Positions 1 through 7,154 of a stretch of 14,661 bases of DNA are shown in pieces. A program made the position numbers and the translations under genes. The DNA comes from CAIKAP01 sp964574605 (lineage in GTDB: Bacteria; Verrucomicrobiota; Verrucomicrobiia; Palsa-1439): contig CAZNOK010000128.1 of the NCBI GenBank assembly GCA_964574605.1, forward strand, positions 1-14,661. The letters are read 5' to 3'. Positions within the stretch are counted from its first letter, which is position 1; every line of letters begins with the position of its first letter. The notes beneath the pieces were generated by a model. It made no database searches, was not told where the DNA came from, and saw nothing but the letters and a program-made list of their open reading frames with translations.

Positions 1-40
1 GCTGTCAATGGCAAGAGGCAGGCCAACCACAGGCGCGCCG

Positions 41-511
41 TCACCATAGGGCGTTGCGTTTCTTGCTCTCGCGGTTGATTGACTCGACGGTTTTCTTGGC
101 TTCCTCCTCGGTGAAGTCGCCTTCGAGGAGAAACACGCCGTTGTTAATCACTTTGTCCACGAACCACGCCGCCACAGGCCGCTGGTTGAGGAAAACCACC
201 AAGTACCGGCCCCGGCCGCGCGTCGTCACTTCGTTGAGCGCCATGTTGCCGTGGGGTTCCATGCGCAACATGATCGCGGGGCCGCCCGCCGTGGGATAAA
301 TCTCCGCCGCCGCGATGTCGCGTTCCGTCAACACCGGAAATCGGTCCACCTGGACCGTCAAGCCGGTCTTGGGAACGGGGATGTCGCGGTAGAGTTTGTT
401 GGGCAGCGAGGAACTGATCTGCTCGTGGAACCGTATCGTCGTTTGCTCCTTATCTGTCGCGCAACCCGCCGCCAACAGACAGCTGACAAGAAAAATTTTA
501 TACGTTTGCAT
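41..511 (-). CDS. Small putative lipoprotein with SecD-P1-like C-terminal segment
   Basis: This encodes a 156-residue protein. The N-terminus is one basic residue followed by a hydrophobic stretch ending in LLAAGC at residues 12-17, which fits a lipoprotein signal with Cys17 as the lipidated residue; Ala at -3 is less usual than Leu. The mature part has an alternating beta/alpha pattern. Near the C-terminus (about residues 125-148) the segment GVFLLEGDFTEEEAKK resembles the P1 head subdomain of SecD/SecDF, where a short strand is followed by FT-x-EEA and a helix. That resemblance is from memory of the family, and no other SecD domain or membrane segment is present, so this would be a free-standing relative, probably on the periplasmic face of a membrane. 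The gene starts 45 bases from the divergently transcribed oxidoreductase gene. Its start has no clear Shine-Dalgarno sequence. Exact function is unknown. Confidence 0.7.
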   Translation of the reverse strand: MQTYKIFLVSCLLAAGCATDKEQTTIRFHEQISSSLPNKLYRDIPVPKTGLTVQVDRFPVLTERDIAAAEIYPTAGGPAIMLRMEPHGNMALNEVTTRGRGRYLVVFLNQRPVAAWFVDKVINNGVFLLEGDFTEEEAKKTVESINRESKKRNALW

Positions 512-556
512 GGCGCGCGGACTTTATGCTAGGTTGCTTGCGGTTACAACCAAATC
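512..556. promoter_or_regulatory. Divergent intergenic region, probable back-to-back promoters
   Basis: These 45 bases are the only space between two divergent genes, so promoter elements for both must lie here or reach into the coding ends. A plus-strand -10-like TATGCT lies at 525-530. On the minus strand TTGTAA (544-549) and CATAAA (523-528) are spaced 14 bases apart and could be -35/-10-like. A short inverted repeat, GGTTG (532-536) and CAACC (547-551), lies just upstream of the plus-strand start. All matches are weak, and neither start codon has a recognisable Shine-Dalgarno sequence. Confidence 0.3.
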
Positions 557-3500
557 ATGAGCCTCGACCCACGATTCCTCCAAGGCGAAGGCGTTGAAGT
601 GTTCACCGGCAACGAGCTGCTGTTCAAGGGCGCGTTGGAGGCGGACGGCGGGACTCATTTGTTGACCGGCTACCCCGGCTCGCCCGTCTCGGGCGTCTTC
701 GACACGATGGAGTTGCTCGGCCCCCTGCTCCGCGAAAAAGGCATCCGCGCCTGCATCGCCAACAACGAGGCCCTCGCCTCCGCCATGCTCAACGGCTCCC
801 AGATGGGGCCGTTGCGCGCGCTCTGCATCATGAAATCCGTCGGCCTCCACGTCGCCGCCGATGCGCTCGCTCTCGGCAACCTTGCCGGCGCGCACCCGCA
901 GGGCGGCGCGCTTGTCGTCATCGGCGACGATCCATGGAGCGACTCGACGCAGGTGCCCGCCGACTCGCGTTATCTGTGCAAACATCTTTTCATGCCGGTG
1001 CTCGAACCGGCGACCAATCAGGAAATCAAAGACTGGGTTGACCTCGGCTACAAACTCTCCCGCGAAGCCGGCCTTTACCTCGGCTGCATCATCACAACCA
1101 ATCAGGCCGACGGCGGCGGCAGCGTCACCGTCCGCCCGAACCAGTATCCCGACGTCAACGCCACGCGCCGCTACGCGCTCGACACTGCCGCGATTGATCT
1201 CGACCGCACCGTGCTGTTGCCGCCGCGAACGTGGATTCGCGAAAAAGATTTTCCGCGCCGGTTCGACCTGCTCTACACCGCCGCCCGCCGGCTCGGCGTC
1301 AATCGCATCGTCAACCCGCGCGCCAACGCGCGTTGGCGCGCCGAGATCGGCTTTGTCGCCACCGGCCTCGGCTACAGCTATCTCGTCCACGCCTTGCGCG
1401 AACTCGGCGTCGGCGGACAGGTTCCGATCCTCAAGCTTGGCGTCAGCTATCCGATTGACCCGCAGCTCGTCGCCGAATTCACGCGGCAAGTCCGCAACAT
1501 CTTCGTCGTCGAAGAACGCCGCGGCTTCATGGAAGAGCAAATCACCGCCATCGTCCACAAGCTCAACCAAGCCGACACCAGCGCGGCCAACCGCACCAAC
1601 GTCTGGGGCAAACGCTTTCCCGCCGACCTGCCCGGCATTCCGTCCACACGCGGCTTGAATCCGAGCATCATCATCGAGCACCTCGCCCCGCTCGCCGACA
1701 TCTTCAACGATCCCGACCTCAAGATTGACCGCCGACAAGTCGAACGCGCCGCGTCGTTCGTCCGGAACAACGCCGCCGCGCAGACCGGTCTTGTCCCGCG
1801 CACGCCGACGTTCTGCCCCGGCTGCCCGCACCGCGACTCGGCCAGCCTGCTCGTTCAGATCAAGAAAGATTTCATGGATGCCGAGTATATGCGGCGCATC
1901 CACCGACGCGATCCCATTGATCTAGTCTTCCACGGCGACACCGGCTGCTACACGATGTTGATGTTCGAGCCGACCAGCGATCTCATGCACAACTACAGCG
2001 GCATGGGCCTCGGCGGCGGCACAGGAGCCGGCATTGACCCGTTCGTCACGAACAAGCAGGTCACGTTCATCGGCGACTCGACGTTTTTCCACAGCGGCAT
2101 GCTCGGCATCTCCAACGCGCTGGAACAAGGTCAGGACATCACCTTTGTCGTCCTCGACAACCAGACCACCGCGATGACCGGCCACCAGCCGACGCCGCAA
2201 ACCGGCGCCGACATCACCGGCGCGCCCGCCTACCGGCAGAACATTGACCGCATCGTCAACGCGTTGCTCGGCCAGCAAATTTCCGTCACCCGCACCGACC
2301 CCGGCGACCGCGACGCTTGGCGCGCCGTGCTTGAAGACACCATCCTCCGCGACGGCGTGAAGGTCGTGATTGCCGACAAGGAATGCGGCATCACGCGGCA
2401 CCGGCGCGAGACGCGCGAGCAACGCCGGGAGATCAAGGAACACGGTTTCCTCCGCGAGAAACGCTTCGTCAACATCAACCACGATGTCTGCGAGTTCTGC
2501 CTCGAATGCACCAAGGTCACCGGCTGCCCCGGCCTCACCATCACCGACACGCCGTTCGGATCCAAGATGCAGACCGACATCTCCTGGTGCGTTGCCGACA
2601 CTGCTTGCACGAAGATTTACGCCTGCCCGGCGTTTGAGCAGATCACCATCGTCCGCAAACAAAGACCGCCCGCGCCGGTTGACCAGATTGACCTCACCAG
2701 CATTCCGTTGCCCGCACAACACAGTTTCGACGACGTCTGGCATTGTTACCTTGCCGGCGTCGGCGGCATGGGCATCGGCGTCTGCACCGCCACGTTGGTG
2801 CGCGCCGGGTTCAAACAGGGTTACCACATCCAATTCTGTGACAAGAAAGGCCTCGCTGTTCGCAATGGCGCCGTCTATTCGCATGTCAGTTTCACGAAAG
2901 GCGACGATGACATCTGCAACGTCATTCCGTACGGCCAAGCCGACCTGCTGATCGGCGTGGACCCGCTCGAAGCGGCGCGCAGTCTCGACGCGACCGGCAA
3001 CCAGCGTTGCGGCAGCACCGAACGCACCTCAGCCATCGTCAACACTTACAAGACGCCGACCATTCTCACCTTGCTCGGCAAGCACGACTTCAGCGTCGCC
3101 GAGTGCGAGGACTACATTCGCAGTCGCACGCGCGCCAACGATTACTTCGGACTGAACGTCAGCGGCATCAGCGAACATTTCTTCGGCACCAAACTCTACG
3201 CCAACGTCGTCATGCTCGGCATCGCCTTCCAGCGCGGCCTGCTGCCCGTGTCGCTGGAGAACATCGAGTGGGCGCTCGGCGAAACGATGGGCGCCGCCGC
3301 CGCCGACAACATCAAGGCGTTCCGCCTCGGCCGCAAACTCGTGCTCGACCCGCCGCTCGCGCACCGGCACGAGTTCCACGAGACCTACGAGCAGTTCATC
3401 GCCGAGCGCATCGAGGTCATGAAACGCAACCACCGGGCCCGCGACCGTTGGGTCGAGGAGTTCAAGGAGTTGATCCGCCGCAGCGAACAGAGCATCCACC

Positions 3501-4186
3501 TCGGCGAACAAACCGAGCGCGACATCGTCTGGCGGCTGTACAACCTCCTCGAATACGGTGGCACCGACGCGTATGCCCGCCGGTATCTTGATTTGGTGGA
3601 ACGCGTGTATCGCTTCGACAACATTGACCGCGAATACGCCGCCACCAAAGCCGTCATCTGGAACCTCTACAAAGCGATGGCGATCAAGGATGAGGTGTAC
3701 GTCGCGCATTTGATGACCAGCGAAGAAAAATTCCGGCGCGACAACCACCGGTACCACATTGACGCCAAACGCGGCGACAAGATCCACTACCATCATCTCA
3801 ACCGCCCCGAGTTCGTCATCTTCGGCAAGCGCATTCGGTTCAAGATCAGCCCCCAACGCTGGCAGCTCAACATCCTCAAACACATGCGCTGGCTCCGCGC
3901 CGTCCTGCCCGGCTGGCACCGGCCCGAACGCGAGTTCCGCGACTGGTACATCCGTCTCGTCGAGGATTTCTACCACGTGTTGCCCAGCCTCGGCCCCGAC
4001 CGCGCCGCCTACAACCGCTGGGTCGAAGCTCTCCGCTGCGTCGAGACCCTTCGCGGCTACCGCGAAGTCCGCTACCCGAAGATGGACGGAGCTTGCCGTC
4101 GCGCTGAGGAACTCGTCCGACACGGTTCCCGCCCTGCCGGCCGCGCCCCACAACAGGAACGGAAACCCAAACGCGCTGAGCCGTGA
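557..4186 (+). CDS. Single-chain indolepyruvate:ferredoxin oxidoreductase (fused IorA + IorB/gamma + C-terminal domain)
   Basis: This 1209-residue enzyme probably oxidises indolepyruvate or other arylpyruvates with CoA to the acyl-CoA and CO2, passing electrons to ferredoxin in the cytoplasm (aromatic amino acid catabolism). Domain order: an IorA-type pyrimidine-binding domain (about 15-200) with the cofactor-activating Glu71 in NNEALAS and the MKSVGLHVAADAL segment; a transketolase-C-like domain (about 260-380); a thiamine-diphosphate domain (about 410-610) with CPGCPH (420-425), HGDTGC (459-464), GDSTFFHSG (506-514) and DNQTTAMTGH (534-543). An iron-sulfur segment follows, with Cys645/648/651/657 and a second group Cys678/684/690. 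Next comes the gamma-type domain (about 725-920, starting at LAGVGGMGIG) and a roughly 280-residue C-terminal region like that of long proteobacterial IORs (DUF6537-type). The start at 557 has no Shine-Dalgarno match. The stop overlaps the next gene by 4 bases. Substrate is inferred from family; no phenylacetate-CoA ligase gene is adjacent. Confidence 0.88.
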   Translation: MSLDPRFLQGEGVEVFTGNELLFKGALEADGGTHLLTGYPGSPVSGVFDTMELLGPLLREKGIRACIANNEALASAMLNGSQMGPLRALCIMKSVGLHVAADALALGNLAGAHPQGGALVVIGDDPWSDSTQVPADSRYLCKHLFMPVLEPATNQEIKDWVDLGYKLSREAGLYLGCIITTNQADGGGSVTVRPNQYPDVNATRRYALDTAAIDLDRTVLLPPRTWIREKDFPRRFDLLYTAARRLGVNRIVNPRANARWRAEIGFVATGLGYSYLVHALRELGVGGQVPILKLGVSYPIDPQLVAEFTRQVRNIFVVEERRGFMEEQITAIVHKLNQADTSAANRTNVWGKRFPADLPGIPSTRGLNPSIIIEHLAPLADIFNDPDLKIDRRQVERAASFVRNNAAAQTGLVPRTPTFCPGCPHRDSASLLVQIKKDFMDAEYMRRIHRRDPIDLVFHGDTGCYTMLMFEPTSDLMHNYSGMGLGGGTGAGIDPFVTNKQVTFIGDSTFFHSGMLGISNALEQGQDITFVVLDNQTTAMTGHQPTPQTGADITGAPAYRQNIDRIVNALLGQQISVTRTDPGDRDAWRAVLEDTILRDGVKVVIADKECGITRHRRETREQRREIKEHGFLREKRFVNINHDVCEFCLECTKVTGCPGLTITDTPFGSKMQTDISWCVADTACTKIYACPAFEQITIVRKQRPPAPVDQIDLTSIPLPAQHSFDDVWHCYLAGVGGMGIGVCTATLVRAGFKQGYHIQFCDKKGLAVRNGAVYSHVSFTKGDDDICNVIPYGQADLLIGVDPLEAARSLDATGNQRCGSTERTSAIVNTYKTPTILTLLGKHDFSVAECEDYIRSRTRANDYFGLNVSGISEHFFGTKLYANVVMLGIAFQRGLLPVSLENIEWALGETMGAAAADNIKAFRLGRKLVLDPPLAHRHEFHETYEQFIAERIEVMKRNHRARDRWVEEFKELIRRSEQSIHLGEQTERDIVWRLYNLLEYGGTDAYARRYLDLVERVYRFDNIDREYAATKAVIWNLYKAMAIKDEVYVAHLMTSEEKFRRDNHRYHIDAKRGDKIHYHHLNRPEFVIFGKRIRFKISPQRWQLNILKHMRWLRAVLPGWHRPEREFRDWYIRLVEDFYHVLPSLGPDRAAYNRWVEALRCVETLRGYREVRYPKMDGACRRAEELVRHGSRPAGRAPQQERKPKRAEP

Positions 4187-4818
4187 ACAAGATCGTTCCC
4201 GTCGCCGGCCTCACCAATCAGCAGTTCTTCGAGCGTTACGCCACGCCCGGCCGCGTCGGTCTCGTTGGCGGCATCACGTTGATCGAGAAAGCCATCCAGA
4301 TGGCCGAGCGCCACCTCGACGAACAAAAACACTGGAGCCTCTGGTCGCACGCCATGCTCTTCGAGGGCGCGCGCGCCGACGGTCACCAATGGATCGTCGA
4401 GTCCGACCTCGACATCCACCACAAACACATCCGCCTCGGCGTTCAGGAAAACCGCGTTGCCAAATACCACGACGAGAAAACATTTCCGAACCTCGCCGTC
4501 CTCGACTTCAATCTCACCGACGCTCAAGTCGCCGCGCTGTTACGCGAGGCGCTGGAAATCGTCGCCAACCACGCCACCTACTCGTTGCGCGAGCTGGTCG
4601 GCACGGCCGTCGCCTTGCACAATCCGTGGTTCCGTTCCCGGAAAAACCTTCTTGCCCGGAAGACCTCGATGTACTGCTCCGGTTTCGTCCAATACATCTT
4701 CAACCAAGCCGGAATTGACCTCGCCCCCGGCATCCATCCGTCGCACGGCACGCCGGAAGATATTTCGCGCACGCCGCAGCCGCACACCACGTACCTCCTC
4801 CAGCGCCAGACAAAATGA
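4183..4818 (+). CDS. Permuted papain-fold cysteine hydrolase (YiiX / NlpC-P60-like)
   Basis: This 211-residue protein starts at GTG 4183, inside the GTGA overlap with the oxidoreductase gene, so translation is probably coupled. It has the order of a circularly permuted NlpC/P60 (YiiX/LRAT-like) enzyme. A His comes first in SHAMLFEG (His56), then an acidic residue in VESDLDI (Glu73) as a possible third polar residue, and the putative nucleophile is near the C-terminus in MYCSGFVQYIF (Cys165, opening a helix). The family includes peptidases, amidases and acyltransferases acting on peptides or lipids. There is no signal peptide or membrane segment, so it is predicted cytoplasmic although the two genes downstream encode exported proteins. 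Substrate is unknown. The catalytic assignment rests on motif order, not on an alignment. Its 3' end overlaps the next gene by 4 bases (ATGA). Confidence 0.72.
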   Translation: MNKIVPVAGLTNQQFFERYATPGRVGLVGGITLIEKAIQMAERHLDEQKHWSLWSHAMLFEGARADGHQWIVESDLDIHHKHIRLGVQENRVAKYHDEKTFPNLAVLDFNLTDAQVAALLREALEIVANHATYSLRELVGTAVALHNPWFRSRKNLLARKTSMYCSGFVQYIFNQAGIDLAPGIHPSHGTPEDISRTPQPHTTYLLQRQTK

Positions 4819-7154
4819 AACGCGCCGCACTCTGTGTCCTGTGGCTCGTACTCGGCACGGGGATTTTTGCCGAGGATGCGACCGACGTTGCCTACATCCG
4901 CGAGGCGCTCACCAAGCTTCGCATGACCCTGCACGACCTTGATTTCAAGAAAGACGTTGTCGAAAGTGAATTCGTCTTTCCCGAAGCGAGGCGTTTTCTC
5001 CATGACCCGCTCGCGCTGCCAACGTACGCCGGCGAATTGATGGACAAGCTGCGTAGGGCACGCTATTGCGTGCCACAAACAAACACCATCCAACAGATTT
5101 ACGAAGCCGCCCTCGCCATCCAGTCGTTGTTGCCGAAACCGAACCGCGCGGCGTTCGAGGCGTGGGCGATGGAGTTTATCAGCGACAAAGCCGACCGCCG
5201 TTGTCTTGTTCCGGATTTGTTCCGGCGGGACGAGGCTCTCGAATTGCAGGACGACGAACTCGCCAACGCTGTCCTCGACGTTCCACTCGACCGCACGGCC
5301 TTGCTGACGGCATTCGACAGACTCTCTCGCGCCGTCGAACAAGCCGCCACCAAACTCGGCACCAACGATTTCACCACTGACACACCTCTTGGAAAAATCA
5401 TCTGCACCAGCGAGTCGCGCCAGACGTTCACCGACGAAGCGTTTCTCATCATCGCCACGGGCAACGACAATCTCTTCCTCAACTCTGCCGGCGGCGCGAA
5501 CGGGCTTGCAGGTCGTCCCATCTCCATCGTCATCGCCACCGGACACGGCAACCGCTACGTCTCCACCAACATCGTCGCGCAGGGCGCCGGCCTTTTCGGC
5601 ATCGGCATCCTCGCCGATTTCGGCTCCAACTCGACGTTCACCGCGCGACATATCGCGCAAGGCGCGGGCCTGTTCGGCTGCGGCGCGCTCATCACCGGCA
5701 AGGGACGGCAGAAGTTCGAGGCGGACTCGTTTTGTCAGGGCGCCGGCATGTTCGGCGCGGGCATTCTCTGGCAACGCGGCGGCGACACGATTTATCACGC
5801 CGCCGACAAGTCGCAAGGATTCGGCGGCGTCAACGGCTACGGCGTTCTTTTCGACGCCGGCGGCGACGATTCGTATTTCGCTGGCGGAAAGTATCCGTGT
5901 TCGTGGACGCCGGGGCAGAACTTTTCGCTTTCGCAAGGATTCGGGTTCGGGATGCGACCGTTTGCCGGCGGCGGCATCGGCGTGCTCTGCGACCTCGCGG
6001 GCAACGACCGTTACGAAGCCGGCGTGTACGGGCAGGGCGCGAGCTATTGGTACTCGCTCGGACTGTTACTGGACCGCGAAGGCAACGACACTTACAAAGC
6101 CTACCAGTATTGTCAGGGCGCCGGCATCCACCTGAGCAACGGCGCGCTGATTGATTGGAGCGGCAACGATACCTACAACGCGCACGCGATCTGTCAGGGC
6201 GCGGCGCACGATTACAGCGTCGGCATGTTGATTGATCGCGCCGGCAACGACAGCTACACCGGCGACAGCACGGCGCAAGGCGCGGCGCTTTACAATTCAT
6301 TTGCCATGTTGTTCGACCGTGGTGGCGATGACCGCTACGTCGGCACTGACCCGAAACAATCGCAAGCGTCGGGCCACGACGGTGCCCGTCGCGAGTACGG
6401 CTCGATTGCGCTGCTGCTCGATCTCGGCGGAAACGATTTTTACTCGCAAGGCCAGACGAACAATACGATGTGGACAAAACCATTTTACGGCGTCGGGATG
6501 GATTGCGAGGCGCGCCCGGTTTTCTGGACGCAGCCGGAACAAAATCCGGCGCCGGATTTTGTTCCGGTGCGCGTGCGTTGCGATCCGGTAGACGTGCGCA
6601 ACCCGGTGGAACGGCTGGTGCGCCGGGCGATCAGCGACGAGAACTCGGAACCGGCGAACAAGAAGTTGAAGGCGCGTGCGGCGGAGATGCTACCATACTT
6701 GCTGACACGCGTGGACAGCCCCAACGTGTCGCTGCGCTCGAAGGTCGAGGAGTTGGTGGACATCGTCGGCACGAACGCGGCGCCGATGTTGGTGGCGGCG
6801 ATTCGCGCGGCGAAAAACGACGAGATGGCCCGTATCTGTTGTTCTTTCCTCGCGCGGTTTGAGACGGCGACGAATGCGATCCCGTCGGTGCTGCCGTTGC
6901 TGGCGCTGGAGAAGACACGGGCGACGGCGTTGTACACGCTGGGCCATTTGCGGGCGCGCGAAGCGCTTGACGCGGCGCTGGCGGGGCTGGACGACAAGAA
7001 CGAATTGGTCCGGTTGCGCGCCGCGCAGGCACTCGGTCGGATCGGTGATGTGCGGGCGGTTCCGAAGTTGAAGGCAGCGTTGCGCGACGAGTGGTGGCAC
7101 GTGCGCTTCGCGGCAGAAGAGGCGTTGAAACGAATTCCAAGAGGTAGAAAATGA
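4815..7154 (+). CDS. Exported protein with 26/27-residue GND...QGA repeats and C-terminal HEAT repeats
   Basis: This encodes a 779-residue protein of unknown function. A signal peptide (about 1-19, cleaved near GIFA-ED) leads into a mostly helical region (about 20-185). Residues about 215-545 form a tandem array. Each unit carries a GND-x-Y-like motif, a QGA/QGF motif and a G-x-L-x-D motif (for example REGNDTYKAYQYCQGAG at 421-437). The array looks like a beta-solenoid and may bind cations through its Asn/Asp turns, recalling RTX turns but with a far longer period. After a linker (about 560-600) come alpha-helical HEAT/PBS-lyase-like repeats (about 605-775), for example LVRLRAAQALGRIGD. The protein is probably periplasmic or surface-exposed and may serve as a scaffold or binding protein. 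The gene overlaps both neighbours by 4 bases and carries an in-frame REP-like hairpin near codon 80-87. Confidence 0.8.
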   Translation: MKRAALCVLWLVLGTGIFAEDATDVAYIREALTKLRMTLHDLDFKKDVVESEFVFPEARRFLHDPLALPTYAGELMDKLRRARYCVPQTNTIQQIYEAALAIQSLLPKPNRAAFEAWAMEFISDKADRRCLVPDLFRRDEALELQDDELANAVLDVPLDRTALLTAFDRLSRAVEQAATKLGTNDFTTDTPLGKIICTSESRQTFTDEAFLIIATGNDNLFLNSAGGANGLAGRPISIVIATGHGNRYVSTNIVAQGAGLFGIGILADFGSNSTFTARHIAQGAGLFGCGALITGKGRQKFEADSFCQGAGMFGAGILWQRGGDTIYHAADKSQGFGGVNGYGVLFDAGGDDSYFAGGKYPCSWTPGQNFSLSQGFGFGMRPFAGGGIGVLCDLAGNDRYEAGVYGQGASYWYSLGLLLDREGNDTYKAYQYCQGAGIHLSNGALIDWSGNDTYNAHAICQGAAHDYSVGMLIDRAGNDSYTGDSTAQGAALYNSFAMLFDRGGDDRYVGTDPKQSQASGHDGARREYGSIALLLDLGGNDFYSQGQTNNTMWTKPFYGVGMDCEARPVFWTQPEQNPAPDFVPVRVRCDPVDVRNPVERLVRRAISDENSEPANKKLKARAAEMLPYLLTRVDSPNVSLRSKVEELVDIVGTNAAPMLVAAIRAAKNDEMARICCSFLARFETATNAIPSVLPLLALEKTRATALYTLGHLRAREALDAALAGLDDKNELVRLRAAQALGRIGDVRAVPKLKAALRDEWWHVRFAAEEALKRIPRGRK
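5053..5074 (+). repeat. REP-like hairpin with GTAG head, inside a coding region
   Basis: GTAG (5053-5056) is directly followed by a perfect 7-base stem, GGCACGC (5057-5063) and GCGTGCC (5068-5074), with a TATT loop. A GTAG tetranucleotide at the foot of a short palindrome is the layout of REP elements mobilised by RAYT (TnpA-REP) transposases, such as the SMAG elements of Stenotrophomonas. It is read in frame as part of LRRARYCVP (residues 79-87) of the repeat protein. Only one copy is visible in this window, so repeat status is an inference. Confidence 0.4.
5463..6449 (+). repeat. Tandem coding repeat, 78-base units changing to 81-base units
   Basis: This is a degenerate tandem array within the exported HEAT protein gene. 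The conserved Gln of the QG motif lies at residues 256, 282, 308, 334, 374, 407, 434, 461 and 488, with a degenerate QSQ at 515. The spacing is therefore 26, 26, 26, 40, 33, 27, 27, 27 and 27 residues. The first block shares QGAG[LM]FG, and the second block has a stronger GND-x-Y motif. The 40-residue step contains a 13-14-residue insertion with a PCSW segment. The DNA is diverged between units, so this is an old protein repeat, not a recent DNA duplication. Confidence 0.8.
7141..7144 (+). promoter_or_regulatory. Shine-Dalgarno site GAGG for the GH106 gene
   Basis: GAGG ends 6 bases before ATG 7151 and lies in the last codons of the upstream gene. It supports the ATG at 7151 as the true start, inside the ATGA overlap. 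It is the clearest ribosome binding site in the plus-strand unit. Confidence 0.6.

Noticed and set aside
525..530. TATGCT as a definite -10 box for the oxidoreductase operon.
   Set aside because: No -35-like hexamer lies at 16-18 bases upstream, so it is kept only as a weak element of the intergenic region.
524..4153. Three long minus-strand open frames opposite the oxidoreductase gene (524-1903, 1922-2938, 3029-4153).
   Set aside because: They are antisense shadows of a gene with conserved catalytic motifs throughout; their products show no domain or signal.
5463..6449. Regular 78-81-base periodicity as a possible CRISPR or DNA satellite.
   Set aside because: The units are diverged at DNA level, conserved at protein level and in frame, and there are no identical short repeats separated by spacers.
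5463..6449. GND motifs as RTX nonapeptide calcium-binding repeats.
   Set aside because: RTX repeats recur every 9 residues; here the motif recurs once per 26-27 residues together with QGA, so it is a different repeat.
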